Below are positions 36,659-45,962 of a DNA stretch of 64,000 nucleotides, piece by piece. How positions within the stretch are numbered: position 1 is the first letter of the stretch; every line of letters starts with the position of its first letter. The DNA comes from an uncultured SAR116 cluster alpha proteobacterium (lineage in GTDB: Bacteria; Pseudomonadota; Alphaproteobacteria; Puniceispirillales; Marisalimonadaceae), in contig CACNGC010000002.1 of NCBI GenBank assembly GCA_902619805.1, positions 83,538 through 147,537 on the forward strand. The letters run 5' to 3'. Both the position numbers and the translations under genes were made by a program. The notes beneath the pieces were generated by a model that worked only from the letters and a program-made list of their open reading frames with translations, did not search any database and was not told the DNA's origin.

Positions 36659-37771
36659 ATGAATAATATAACTTTAACAGTTAAAATAGAAAGAGCAATA
36701 TCTGAACTCAGAAGAGGTGGGATGCTTGTAGTTACTGATAATTATTCCGGGATTTCTGTTTTACTTTTTGCTGCTGAATTAATTGATAATGAAACAATTG
36801 AACAATTGAGTAACATAGCCTTATCGAGACCAAATATTATAGTATCCAAAAATCGTTGTAATGCTATTGGGATTAAAAATGCAAGTGGTCCTTGTTCAAT
36901 TTTAATAAATAATACTTGGACTTTAAATGACATTTTATCGCTTTGCATGCCACTCTCCGGACACTTAATACCAAAGATTGAAGGCGCGTTAACCGAAAGT
37001 AATGAAGGAATTGTTTCTTCTTGTATTCTATTATTAAGACAATCAAGACTTCTTCCTGCAGGCTTAATGACACTAATCTCAAATGTTTCAGTAGAAAATA
37101 TTAATAAATGGGCATTCAATAAAAATCTTATTAATGTGGATATGTCTGATATAAGATCCTACGAAAAAATAAAAGCTAATAATTTAAATATGGATGTCAA
37201 AGTAAAAGTACCTCTTTCATATACTGAAAATTGTGAAATTATCATTTTCAGACCTAAAGATGGTGGTAACGAACATTTTTGTTTAGTTTTTGGAAAAAAC
37301 AGGACATTAACAAAAAATAATGCTTTACTCAGAATTCATAGTCAATGTATTACTGGTGATGTGCTTGATAGTCTTAAATGTGATTGTGGTCAACAACTAA
37401 AAGAATCTATTAAAATTATGGCTGAGGCTGATGAAGGTGTTTTGATTTACTTAGCTCAAGAAGGAAGAGATATTGGACTATTAAATAAACTTCGTGCCTA
37501 CTCCCTACAAGCTAATGGAATGGATACAGTTGAAGCTAATGAAGACTTAGGGTTCAACGACGATGAAAGATTATATTATCCTGCCAAAGAAATTTTATCT
37601 CAACTTAATATTAAGAATGTTGAACTAATTACAAATAATCCGAAAAAAGTTGAACATTTAAAAAATCTTGGAATTAATGTGACTAAGCGAATACCTATAA
37701 AGATTAATCCCAATAAACATAATGAAAAATATCTTGAGACTAAGAAAAAAAAATCTGGTCATATACTCTAA
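36659..37771 (+). CDS. ribA: GTP cyclohydrolase II with degenerate DHBP-synthase-like N-terminal domain
   Basis: Riboflavin-pathway enzyme of 370 residues. The C-terminal half (about 195-360) is a complete GTP cyclohydrolase II. LRIHSQCITGDVLDSLKCDC near residue 228 includes the three zinc cysteines (C-x10-C-x-C), and IYLAQEGRDIGLLNKLRAY near 262 the catalytic region. The N-terminal half resembles RibB in overall order (GGMLVVTDNYSGISVLLFAA). The acidic REN/EGD motif that holds magnesium in DHBP synthase is absent, so only RibA activity is expected, with the lost domain as scaffold. A separate ribB is not in this window. It converges with the YggS gene with no intervening bases. Confidence 0.9.
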   Translation: MNNITLTVKIERAISELRRGGMLVVTDNYSGISVLLFAAELIDNETIEQLSNIALSRPNIIVSKNRCNAIGIKNASGPCSILINNTWTLNDILSLCMPLSGHLIPKIEGALTESNEGIVSSCILLLRQSRLLPAGLMTLISNVSVENINKWAFNKNLINVDMSDIRSYEKIKANNLNMDVKVKVPLSYTENCEIIIFRPKDGGNEHFCLVFGKNRTLTKNNALLRIHSQCITGDVLDSLKCDCGQQLKESIKIMAEADEGVLIYLAQEGRDIGLLNKLRAYSLQANGMDTVEANEDLGFNDDERLYYPAKEILSQLNIKNVELITNNPKKVEHLKNLGINVTKRIPIKINPNKHNEKYLETKKKKSGHIL

Positions 37772-38443
37772 TCAAACTTGTCTTTCACCAAATAATAGTG
37801 AGCCAATTCTAACTGAGGTCGCTCCAAACTTTATTGCGTCTTCATAGTCACTACTCATACCCATAGATAATTCTGACAAATTATTCCTACATGCTATTTT
37901 CTGCAATAAAAGGAAGTGCATTGATGGTTCTTCGAATATCGGTGGTATACACATTAATCCGACTATAGGTAAATTTAAGTCTTTAATACAATAATTTATA
38001 AATCTGTCTGCTTGCAAGGGATCTATTCCACTTTTTTGTGTTTCATTGCCAGTATTGACTTGAATATAAAAACTTTTAGTTTTAACTTTGTCATGAAAGT
38101 TTTTGGCTATTTCTATTGCTATTTTTTCTCTATCGATTGTTTCAATAACATCAAAGAATTTGAGAGATTGTTTAACCTTATTAGTTTGAAGTGGTCCTAT
38201 TAGCCTTAATTCTAGTTCTATATTAGTGTCTAGTCTTTTTTGCCATCGATTAATCGCTTCTTGCACTCTATTTTCACCAAAAATTTTTTGTCCACATGCA
38301 AGTGCCGCGTCAATCTTATAATTATCCTGTTTTTTTGAAACCGCTACCAACTTAGGTGTTATGTGTTTTGAAAACAAGCTAGCTTTGTGTATGTTGTTTA
38401 TTTTAGTTAATATTAACTCATAGTTTTTTTTTATATTTTCCAA
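37772..38443 (-). CDS. yggS: YggS/PROSC-family PLP homeostasis protein
   Basis: PLP-binding protein of 223 residues with the alanine-racemase-like barrel but no second domain. The PLP lysine lies in KLVAVSKKQDNYKIDAAL near residue 33. FGENRVQEA, LRLIGPLQTNKVKQ, YIQVNTGNETQKSG and GLMCIPP follow, and LSMGMSSDYEDAIKFGATSV with RIGSLLFGER ends the protein. Members control free PLP and amino-acid balance and are not racemases. The order YggS - (porin) - DUF3576 - leuS is close to that of other alphaproteobacteria, with the porin as an insertion. Confidence 0.93.
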   Translation of the reverse strand: MENIKKNYELILTKINNIHKASLFSKHITPKLVAVSKKQDNYKIDAALACGQKIFGENRVQEAINRWQKRLDTNIELELRLIGPLQTNKVKQSLKFFDVIETIDREKIAIEIAKNFHDKVKTKSFYIQVNTGNETQKSGIDPLQADRFINYCIKDLNLPIVGLMCIPPIFEEPSMHFLLLQKIACRNNLSELSMGMSSDYEDAIKFGATSVRIGSLLFGERQV

Positions 38444-38510
38444 GATAATAAGTCCCTAAATTATAGTTTTAATGAAATTTAAATGTTATATATTACATAA
38501 TGTTGTATAA

Positions 38511-38538
38511 ATGTCACATTAAAAGAAAAAAGTGACAT
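38511..38538. promoter_or_regulatory. Inverted repeat ATGTCAC / GTGACAT upstream of porin
   Basis: Seven-base perfect inverted repeat (38511-38517 and 38532-38538) with a 14 bp spacer. TTGTCAT (38541-38547) and ATGTC-ATTA-GACAT (38585-38598) share the TGTCA core, giving several copies of one motif in about 90 bp. A cooperative regulator site before a highly expressed outer-membrane gene is plausible. Confidence 0.4.
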
Positions 38539-38624
38539 ATTTGTCATTACACACTAGTTTTTAAAGTAACTTTGGTATAGTTATATGTCATTAGACATTC
38601 CTGTGGTAGGAGTGTAATCAAACC

Positions 38625-38641
38625 GTTTTCTTAAAGAAAAC
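38625..38641 (+). promoter_or_regulatory. Hairpin GTTTTCTT-A-AAGAAAAC in the porin leader
   Basis: A perfect 17 bp palindrome with 8 bp arms lies just 5' of the ribosome site AAGGGGA (38649-38655) and 20 bp before ATG. It may stabilise the 5' end of the mRNA or serve as an operator. Confidence 0.4.
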
Positions 38642-38661
38642 ATATTATAAGGGGATACGCA

Positions 38662-39660
38662 ATGCGTAAATTACTTTTAGGTACTACAGCACTAGCTGCT
38701 GCAGCCACATTTTCAGCTAATGTTGCATTAGCTGATATTAGCATATCTGGTTACTATGAGTGGAGATATGAATCAAGAAGTTCAAACATAACTGCTAAAG
38801 ACGGTACACAATTCGCTTCCGACTCAGAAATTAAATTTCTATTTTCAGACAAAACAGACAATGGTCTTGATGTTTCTTTGAAAACTGAAGTTTTAAATGA
38901 TGGCGGTGATTCTGCTGTTCAAGAAAGTGCCATTTACATATCTGGCGGTTTTGGTAAAATACAATTAGGTAGTGATGACGGAATAAACGATGGAAGTATT
39001 CCTATTGCTTCTAATGATTTAATTTCAGAAGAAATGTTGTCAACTTCAACACTTAGCGCATCTGATACAACTAGTGCACAACTTGGTATTAAAGATGGTG
39101 ATATGGCTAATTTAGCTGGAAATGACAATAAGATAGCTTATTATCTTCCTGCTATGGGCGGTTTAACTGCAGGTGCTTCATTTGCCGACGGTGGTGAAGA
39201 AGGTAATGCTGATACTACTGAATTTGGTGCCGGTTATTCTATGGAAGCTGCAGGTGCATCAATCTACTTATCTTATGTAACTGGTACAACTGAAAACTCA
39301 ACCAAAGACATTGATTCTTCAGCATTTGGTGTTAAAATTGCAACAGGTGACGTAACATTTGTTATTGGTCAGTCACAGTATGAAGCTCAGAACGATGATG
39401 AGCAAGGTACAAGTGCAGCTGTTAAATTTAATGTTAATGATGCAATGACGCTTGCAGCTTACACTGGTGAAGTTGAAGATGATATTTCGGGCGAGGAGTA
39501 CACAAACACTGGTGCTGAATTAGTTTACACAATAGGATCAGGGCTAAAAGCAATCGTAACTATAGAAGATTATGATTATAAAAAGGGAACTGGATCAGGT
39601 GCAGGTACTGTAGATGATTCTGGAACACATTCAAAGTTAACAATGAAAGCATCATTCTAA
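38662..39660 (+). CDS. Outer-membrane porin (alphaproteobacterial general porin)
   Basis: Porin of 332 residues. The signal peptide LLLGTTALAAAATFSANVALA is cleaved after about residue 24. The mature part alternates short polar/hydrophobic strands rich in Gly, Ser, Thr and Asp with the opening ISISGYYEWRYESRS, the loop LQLGSDDGIN-like stretch (IQLGSDDGINDG), and a terminal aromatic TMKASF, the C-terminal phenylalanine expected for Bam insertion. A strong ribosome site (AAGGGG), a rich leader and a good terminator suggest high expression. Its composition (more Gly/Ala/Asp, fewer Lys/Asn) contrasts with neighbouring genes. Substrate specificity cannot be inferred. Confidence 0.9.
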   Translation: MRKLLLGTTALAAAATFSANVALADISISGYYEWRYESRSSNITAKDGTQFASDSEIKFLFSDKTDNGLDVSLKTEVLNDGGDSAVQESAIYISGGFGKIQLGSDDGINDGSIPIASNDLISEEMLSTSTLSASDTTSAQLGIKDGDMANLAGNDNKIAYYLPAMGGLTAGASFADGGEEGNADTTEFGAGYSMEAAGASIYLSYVTGTTENSTKDIDSSAFGVKIATGDVTFVIGQSQYEAQNDDEQGTSAAVKFNVNDAMTLAAYTGEVEDDISGEEYTNTGAELVYTIGSGLKAIVTIEDYDYKKGTGSGAGTVDDSGTHSKLTMKASF

Positions 39661-39683
39661 TTGCTTTTTTACTAAATATGAAG

Positions 39684-39719
39684 AAGGCGACTTCGGTCGC
39701 CTTTTTTGTTTTTTTTTAT
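39684..39719 (+). terminator. Rho-independent terminator of the porin gene
   Basis: AAGGCGAC (39684-39691) and GTCGCCTT (39696-39703) form an 8 bp stem closed by a TTCG tetraloop of the very stable C(TTCG)G type, followed by TTTTTGTTTTTTTTT. It begins 24 bp after the porin stop. Confidence 0.93.
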
Positions 39720-39769
39720 GATAAATTTATTGTATTATAGATGCTTAATTAAAATTTAGAGGATATTTT

Positions 39770-40270
39770 ATGTTTAGATATATTCTATTAACATATATTT
39801 TAATTTTTATTGTATCTTGCTCAACAAATAATTCAGTTGTTCAAAACCCTATCACTAACGAAAAGCCAAAACCTGGTTTGTTTTCTAAGGATTCAGAAAA
39901 AGGTATTTCATTGTCTAAAATTCTAGATCTAGGAAAGTCTTCTGAAAGTAGTATTAATGTAAATGCATATTTATGGCGAGCATCTTTAAATATATTGTCT
40001 ATTGCACCACTAACTTCTACAGACGCATTAGGTGGAACTATTATAACTGATTGGTATACAAAAAAGAATATTAAAGATAAAAGAATAAAAATTACGGCTT
40101 ATATAAAAACAAGTGAACTGAGATCGTATGGTATAGAAGTAAAAGTTCATGTGCAAAACTTTAAAAACAATTTTTGGACTGACACATATCTTGATAAAAA
40201 TCTTGCCAGAAAAATTGAAGAAAACATCTTAAACGAAGCTAGAAATTTAAGAATTAAATCGACAAAATAA
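39770..40270 (+). CDS. DUF3576 lipoprotein
   Basis: Lipoprotein of 166 residues with a signal peptide ending in the lipobox IVSC (cysteine near residue 17). The DUF3576 core starts near residue 65 with AYLWRASLNILSIAPLTSTD, followed by GGTIITDWYT near 88. The rest is basic and helical. In alphaproteobacteria the gene regularly stands directly upstream of leuS, as here (8 bp). An envelope role is inferred from the lipobox, and from lptE lying downstream of leuS. The precise function is unknown. Confidence 0.88.
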   Translation: MFRYILLTYILIFIVSCSTNNSVVQNPITNEKPKPGLFSKDSEKGISLSKILDLGKSSESSINVNAYLWRASLNILSIAPLTSTDALGGTIITDWYTKKNIKDKRIKITAYIKTSELRSYGIEVKVHVQNFKNNFWTDTYLDKNLARKIEENILNEARNLRIKSTK

Positions 40271-40278
40271 AACTAATA

Positions 40279-42801
40279 ATGAAATATAATCCCTCTGTAA
40301 TTGAGAAAAAATGGCAAAAGAAATGGTCTGAGCTTAATAGTTTTAAGGCTAAAATTGATTATAACAAGCCTAAATATTATGTATTAGAAATGTTTCCATA
40401 TCCTTCTGGTGCCATACATATGGGACATGTAAGAAATTATACTTTAGGTGATCTGGTTGCTCGGTATAAAAAAGCACAAGGGTTTAATGTTTTGCATCCT
40501 ATGGGTTGGGACTCATTTGGACTGCCAGCAGAAAATGCAGCTATAGAAAATAAAACCCACCCCTCTAAATGGACCAATTCAAACATTGAAAATATGAAGA
40601 TACAGTTAAAGCAAATGGGCTTATCTTATGATTGGGAAAGAGAATTAAGCACATGTGATCCAGGTTACTATAAATTTGAACAAAAAATGTTTTTAGATTT
40701 CTATAAATCTGGAATTGCTTATAAAAAAGAAACCTTGGTTAATTGGGATCCTGTTGAAAATACAGTTTTAGCGAACGAACAAGTTGTTGATGGTCGGGGC
40801 TGGAGATCTGGGGCTGAGGTTGAAAAGAAAAAAATGAAGGGATGGTTTCTCAAAATTTCAGATTTTGCAAATGAATTACTTAATGAAATTAATAATTTGA
40901 ATGGTTGGCCTGAAAAAGTAAAAACAATGCAAAAAAATTGGATTGGAAAAAGTAATGGGGCTTTAATTAAATTTTCGTTAGAAAATTCATCTGAAAAAAT
41001 ATCTGTTTTCACAACGAGACCCGACACAATTTTTGGAGCAACTTTTATTGCGATATCACCTCAACATCCACTTACAAAAAAAATTTGCATCAGAGATTTA
41101 AAAGCGGCTGACTTCATAAAATTTTGTGAGAAAATTTCAACCAAAGAGGCTGATTTAGAAAAGGCTGAAAAATATGGATACGACACAAATCTCTCTGTAT
41201 CTCATCCTTTTAAAAAAGATGTTAAGTTAAAAATTTTTATAGCTAACTTTATTTTGATGGATTACGGCACTGGAGCAATTTTTGGTTGTCCTGCACATGA
41301 TCAAAGAGATTATGATTTTGCAGTGAAATATTCCTTAGATATTATACCTGTTATAAAAACTACAGAAAGTCTTCCTTTTATAGGTGATGGAATTCATATC
41401 AATTCAGATTTTTTGGATGGTTTAAATACTGATGATGCAATCAAATCATGCATTAAAAAACTAAATGAATTAGAAATTGGCGAAGAAAAAATAACTTTTA
41501 GAATACGCGATTGGGGTGTTTCTCGGCAGAGATATTGGGGATGTCCTATACCTATAATATATTGCAATAGTTGTGGTGAGGTGCCAGTACCAGAAGATAA
41601 TTTACCAATTACACTACCAGAAGATACTAATTTTGACATGAGGGGAAATCCATTGGATAATCATCCAACTTGGAAATACACTCAATGCCCTAAATGCAAT
41701 AAAAATGCTATTAGAGAAACAGATACATTCGATACCTTTTTTGAATCTAGTTGGTACTTTGCAAGATTTACTGATTTAAATCCTTCAAGTGCTTTTACCA
41801 AAGAAGCAGTCAAATACTGGATGCCTGTTGATCAATATATTGGTGGAGTTGAACATGCAGTCATGCATCTTCTGTATTCAAGGTTTTTTATGAGAGCTTT
41901 AAAACATGTAAACACCCTAGATATTGAAGAACCTTTTACCTCTCTCCAAACACAAGGAATGGTATGTCACCAAACCTTTAAAACGAAAGAAGAAAAATGG
42001 GTTTTTCCTAGCGATATAGTTAAAAAAGGTAATGAACACTTTCATTTAAATACAAAAGAGCCTGTTATTGCTGGAAGAGTAGAGAAGATGAGCAAATCAA
42101 AAAAAAATGTGGTTGACCCTCAACAAATAATTGAGGACTTTGGCGCAGACACCGCACGCTTTTTTGTGTTATCTGATTCTCCACCTAATAGAGATATGGA
42201 GTGGTCTGACTCAGGAGTAGAGGGTTCTTGGCGTTTTTTAAATAAGCTATGGAAATTTGTAAAAAGTTTACCTAATAAAAACAATCTAAACAAACTGCCT
42301 AAAAATATTTCTTTACATAATAAAGAACTATTATCAGTTATGCATGCTACAATTAAAGATGTTACAAAAGCAATTGAAGACTTTCACTTCAACATTGCTA
42401 TAGCTCAAATTAGAAATTTATTTAACGTAGTTTTTGCTCATAAAGTTGAAAATGATGATGATGCTAAAGTTGTTCTTTTTGTAATAAGTAGACTTCTTGT
42501 TTTAATTAATCCAATGGTTCCCCATATTTCAGAAGAATTATGGTATGGTTTAGGTAATAAAAACTCAATTTCAAATGAAAGTTGGCCAAAAGTTGATTTA
42601 AACTACATTAAAAAGAGTAATGTAAAAATACCTATTCAAGTAAACGGAAAAGTACGAGCAGTTGTTGAAGTACCTATAGACTTAGATAAAAATGACATTG
42701 AAGAAATGGCTTTGAAAGAAGAAAATGTTTTAAAATTTTTGAATAAAAAACCAAAAAAAGTTATTATTATACCTAATCGTATTGTTAATTTTGTGATTTG
42801 A
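40279..42801 (+). CDS. leuS: Leucyl-tRNA synthetase
   Basis: Class Ia synthetase of 840 residues. The HIGH motif appears as PYPSGAIHMGHVRNY near residue 40. The CP1 editing domain spans about 220-415 with TTRPDTIFGATF, and CGEVP...CPKCN near 435-475 is a zinc-finger-like insertion with four cysteines. QYIGGVEHAVMHLLYSRFF lies near 530 and the KMSKS loop is VEKMSKSKKN near 610. The C-terminal anticodon and tail domains end in VNGKVRAVVEVP. All active-site motifs are complete. It is transcribed with DUF3576, lptE and holA. Confidence 0.98.
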   Translation: MKYNPSVIEKKWQKKWSELNSFKAKIDYNKPKYYVLEMFPYPSGAIHMGHVRNYTLGDLVARYKKAQGFNVLHPMGWDSFGLPAENAAIENKTHPSKWTNSNIENMKIQLKQMGLSYDWERELSTCDPGYYKFEQKMFLDFYKSGIAYKKETLVNWDPVENTVLANEQVVDGRGWRSGAEVEKKKMKGWFLKISDFANELLNEINNLNGWPEKVKTMQKNWIGKSNGALIKFSLENSSEKISVFTTRPDTIFGATFIAISPQHPLTKKICIRDLKAADFIKFCEKISTKEADLEKAEKYGYDTNLSVSHPFKKDVKLKIFIANFILMDYGTGAIFGCPAHDQRDYDFAVKYSLDIIPVIKTTESLPFIGDGIHINSDFLDGLNTDDAIKSCIKKLNELEIGEEKITFRIRDWGVSRQRYWGCPIPIIYCNSCGEVPVPEDNLPITLPEDTNFDMRGNPLDNHPTWKYTQCPKCNKNAIRETDTFDTFFESSWYFARFTDLNPSSAFTKEAVKYWMPVDQYIGGVEHAVMHLLYSRFFMRALKHVNTLDIEEPFTSLQTQGMVCHQTFKTKEEKWVFPSDIVKKGNEHFHLNTKEPVIAGRVEKMSKSKKNVVDPQQIIEDFGADTARFFVLSDSPPNRDMEWSDSGVEGSWRFLNKLWKFVKSLPNKNNLNKLPKNISLHNKELLSVMHATIKDVTKAIEDFHFNIAIAQIRNLFNVVFAHKVENDDDAKVVLFVISRLLVLINPMVPHISEELWYGLGNKNSISNESWPKVDLNYIKKSNVKIPIQVNGKVRAVVEVPIDLDKNDIEEMALKEENVLKFLNKKPKKVIIIPNRIVNFVI

Positions 42802-42813
42802 ATTGAGCATAAA

Positions 42814-43290
42814 ATGTTTGTTTTTAAAAAATTATTTTTTACTATTTTAATCATATTAATTACTAGCTGTACTTTAAAAAATTTTGAAAGTACTCAAAAG
42901 ATTAATAACTATTCAATTGAAATTGAAACACCCAATGATAAATATAACTTGTATTTTAAAGAAAGTTTAAGACGTTATTTTCAGATTAGTAATAATAAAA
43001 AAAGATACATACTTAATACAACAATAACATTTGAAACTACAAAGACATTATCCGTTGGTGGTCAAAATATTCTAAAATCAACAAAAGCTAAAATTGACTA
43101 TAAATTAATAAATAAAGATACAAATGTCGTCAAAACTGGTTCTATAAATACTTTTCCAGCTTTGAGCTCTTCATCAAATTCTCTTTATACTCAGGAAAAA
43201 AGCATGAATCACATTAAGGAAAGATTAACAAAAAGCTCGGCAGAATCTCTTTATAGACATATTAAAATTATTATAAGAAGATTAAGTTGA
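42814..43290 (+). CDS. lptE: LPS-assembly lipoprotein LptE-like
   Basis: Protein of 158 residues with a signal peptide ending in LITSC (lipobox cysteine near residue 19). The rest has the LptE pattern: short strands with YKLINKDTNVVKTGSI and a C-terminal helix KERLTKSSAESLYRHIKII. LptE plugs LptD in the outer membrane and helps insert LPS. Sequence conservation in the family is low, so the call rests mainly on lipobox, length and the invariant position between leuS and holA. Its stop overlaps the TTG start of holA. Confidence 0.8.
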   Translation: MFVFKKLFFTILIILITSCTLKNFESTQKINNYSIEIETPNDKYNLYFKESLRRYFQISNNKKRYILNTTITFETTKTLSVGGQNILKSTKAKIDYKLINKDTNVVKTGSINTFPALSSSSNSLYTQEKSMNHIKERLTKSSAESLYRHIKIIIRRLS

Positions 43291-44327
43291 AAATAGATCC
43301 TTCTTTTTATGAATATAATTTAAAAAACAACCTTGAAAAAATAAACATAATTTTTTTGCATGGTACTAACATTGGCTTAGTTGACCTTTTATATAAAAAA
43401 ACTTTAGAATTTCTTAAAATAAATATAAATGATCCTTTCAGTGTCTCAAAGATAGATGGTAGTGAATTTAAAGATAATCCCATAGTACTTCATGACAATA
43501 TAAATACCTTGAGTGTTTTTTCGGAAAAAAGATACATACTTTTGGATCTAATGCACATTTCTATGAACAAAAACTTAGAAGGTATCATTTTAGAAACCGT
43601 CAAGACTGAGAATGAAAATTATTTACTTTTAATAAAAGCCACACACTTAAAGATAGGTTATTTTGTAAAATACTTTCAAAATATAAAGAATGCTTTTTTA
43701 GTTCCTTGTTATGAAGAAAAAATAAATTCTATTCACTCTAAATTATCTGAATTGTTTTCTAAACATAAAATTAATTTTAAAGTAGATTTTATAAAAAATT
43801 TAACTCTTAACCTTAGTGCAAATTCACTAAGTAATGAAATGGAAATTGAAAAACTAGATATTTTTTTAACAAACAATAAAAACGTTACGAAAGAAATGAT
43901 TTTTGCTCTTATTTCAAGAAATGATGATATTAATTTTAATAAAATTATTGAAAATTGCTCAAATGGTAATCCCAAAGAAGCAATAACAAATTTCGAAAAT
44001 ATTTATGAAAATCAAACAACAAGCATGACTCTAATAAGTATGTTCTTAAATCACTTTAAATTAATTGAAAAAATTTTATTACTCTATGAGAATAACAAAA
44101 ATTTAATCAATGTTATTGAAAATATTAAACCTCCAATTTTTTTTAAAAAAAAAGAGTTTGTAATTTTTCAATGCAAGTTGTGGAATTTAAAATTAATTAA
44201 TATTATACTAGCTCGCTTAATTGAACTTGAACTGAAATGTAAATTAAATCAAAGAATAGAAAAAACTCTTTTATCACAGTTCATATTATCAACCTCTGTT
44301 CTTGCTAGAAATAGAATTAATTCTTAA
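43287..44327 (+). CDS. holA: DNA polymerase III delta subunit
   Basis: Clamp-loader subunit of 346 residues that opens the beta clamp. The N-terminal domain reads KINIIFLHGTNIGLVDLLYK (Walker-A-like but without the lysine, as usual in delta), then DPFSVSKIDGSEFKDNPIVL and SVFSEKRYILLD near residue 75. The C-terminal collar helices are poorly conserved. The start is TTG at 43287, overlapping the lptE stop. No in-frame ATG lies close, and this start gives the family N-terminus. It follows lptE as in most proteobacteria and converges on parB with an 11 bp overlap. Confidence 0.88.
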   Translation: MKIDPSFYEYNLKNNLEKINIIFLHGTNIGLVDLLYKKTLEFLKININDPFSVSKIDGSEFKDNPIVLHDNINTLSVFSEKRYILLDLMHISMNKNLEGIILETVKTENENYLLLIKATHLKIGYFVKYFQNIKNAFLVPCYEEKINSIHSKLSELFSKHKINFKVDFIKNLTLNLSANSLSNEMEIEKLDIFLTNNKNVTKEMIFALISRNDDINFNKIIENCSNGNPKEAITNFENIYENQTTSMTLISMFLNHFKLIEKILLLYENNKNLINVIENIKPPIFFKKKEFVIFQCKLWNLKLINIILARLIELELKCKLNQRIEKTLLSQFILSTSVLARNRINS

Positions 44328-45174
44328 ATTTTTCAATTATAAAGTTAAATTCTTCTAAATTTTTACATATTAGCTTTATAGTTCCAGTTTTTTTTAAATT
44401 ATCAAAATCAATATTTATGCCTAATCCTGTTATTTCTGCTAATTCTTTTTCTAAATTAATAATATCTATATTTTTAACTTTATTTTTAGGAGACTTTATA
44501 TTTCCTTTTTTTATAAGTTCTTCAACATCTCTAGAATTAAGTCTTTTCTTTAATATTATATCTAAATAAATGTCAGCATCTGTATGACCTATAAGTGGGC
44601 GGACTTGACCAATAGAAAGTTTCTTTTCTAATAATAATTCTTTGGCTTTAACTGACAATGATAATAATCTAATAATATTACCAATATAAGACCGAGATTT
44701 TCCAACTGCTTTTGAAATATCTTCTTGAGTATAATTATATTTGCTAAGAAGAGACTGGTACCCCTCTGCTTCTTCAATAGGATTTAATTCAGATCTTTGA
44801 ATATTTTCAACTAAAGATAATTCAGCAATTTTTTCATCACTTATGTCATTTCTTATAATGGCAGGAATTTCATGTGTTTTTGCTAGTTGACATGCCCTCC
44901 ACCTTCTTTCGCCAGCAATTATAAAATATTCATTTTTAACACTATCGTTAGATTTAAGGATTACTGGTTGAATTATACCCTGTTTTTTTATTGAATTTGA
45001 TAAAGACTCTAGTTCATCTTTATCAAAAATTTTTCTTGGTTGCCATGGCCCAGGTTTGATAAACTCTAATGGTATCAATTTATAATTATCACTATTTTTT
45101 TCTACTTCAGCGCCTAAAAGACTTGAAAGACCACTTCCAAGTCCTATGGGTCTACCATTTTTCTTTTGTTTCAT
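44317..45174 (-). CDS. parB: Chromosome-partitioning protein ParB
   Basis: CTP-dependent DNA clamp of 285 residues that loads at parS. It starts GRPIGLGSGLSSLLGAE, then IPLEFIKPGPWQPRKIFD, with the CTP-binding motif AGERRWRACQLAK near residue 90 and LVENIQRSELNPIEEAEGY near 118. The helix-turn-helix that reads parS is around YTQEDISKAVGKSRSYIGNI near 145, and the C-terminal dimer domain follows. Two perfect parS sites lie 1.4 and 4.6 kb away. It overlaps parA by 4 bp. Confidence 0.97.
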   Translation of the reverse strand: MKQKKNGRPIGLGSGLSSLLGAEVEKNSDNYKLIPLEFIKPGPWQPRKIFDKDELESLSNSIKKQGIIQPVILKSNDSVKNEYFIIAGERRWRACQLAKTHEIPAIIRNDISDEKIAELSLVENIQRSELNPIEEAEGYQSLLSKYNYTQEDISKAVGKSRSYIGNIIRLLSLSVKAKELLLEKKLSIGQVRPLIGHTDADIYLDIILKKRLNSRDVEELIKKGNIKSPKNKVKNIDIINLEKELAEITGLGINIDFDNLKKTGTIKLICKNLEEFNFIIEKFKN

Positions 45175-45962
45175 TTCAGTTCTTTCTCTTGATTAATGAT
45201 TTCACCTGCCAATGAAGCATATGCTTGAGATCCTGGACATGAAATATCATACATCAATACTGGTTGACCATAACTCGGTGCCTCAGAAATTCTAACGTTT
45301 CTTGGAATTATAGTTTTAAAAACTTTATCATTAAAATGATTTTTAACGTCATTTGATACCATTTCACATATTTTATTTCTTTTGTCATACATAGTTAAGA
45401 GTATACCTTGGAGGGTAATTTTATTATTAAAATTACTTTTGATCGACTCTAGTGTTTTCATGAGTTGAGTTAAGCCTTCTAAAGCATAAAATTCCGTTTG
45501 AAGAGGTACAATTAAACTTCTTGCTGCACATAAAGCATTCAATGTAAGCAAACCTAGAGAAGGTGGACAATCAATGAATATGTAATCGTAAAACTCACCA
45601 ATTTCTCTAATTAAATCACGAATTTTAAATTCTCTATTTTTTACATCAACTAATTCTTGTTCAAGCACAGAAAGATCTGGTGAAGTTGGAATAATATCTA
45701 ATTTTGGAATCATAGTTTTTTTAATTGAAACATTAATATTTTCCTTACCACAAATTATAGAATATAAATCTTTATCTCTTTGATCATATTTTATGCCAAA
45801 ACCAGTACTGGCATTTCCTTGTGGATCAGCATCAATGATGAGTGTTTTTTTATCACAGGCTGCCATGGCTGTAGCTAAATTTATTACAGTAGTAGTTTTT
45901 CCTACACCACCTTTCTGATTTGCTATGGCAATTATCTGTGTGACTTTATCAATCATTTTCAA
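45171..45962 (-). CDS. parA: Chromosome-partitioning ATPase ParA
   Basis: Deviant-Walker ATPase of 263 residues that drives origin segregation with ParB. The P-loop KGGVGKTTTVINLA (residues 18-31) has the signature lysine of the family. DADPQGNASTGFG near 43 and FIDCPPSLGLLTLNAL near 130 follow. Size and motifs are complete. It lies in the conserved order rsmG-parA-parB, overlapping rsmG by 14 bp and parB by 4 bp, so all three are translationally linked. Confidence 0.98.
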   Translation of the reverse strand: MKMIDKVTQIIAIANQKGGVGKTTTVINLATAMAACDKKTLIIDADPQGNASTGFGIKYDQRDKDLYSIICGKENINVSIKKTMIPKLDIIPTSPDLSVLEQELVDVKNREFKIRDLIREIGEFYDYIFIDCPPSLGLLTLNALCAARSLIVPLQTEFYALEGLTQLMKTLESIKSNFNNKITLQGILLTMYDKRNKICEMVSNDVKNHFNDKVFKTIIPRNVRISEAPSYGQPVLMYDISCPGSQAYASLAGEIINQEKELK

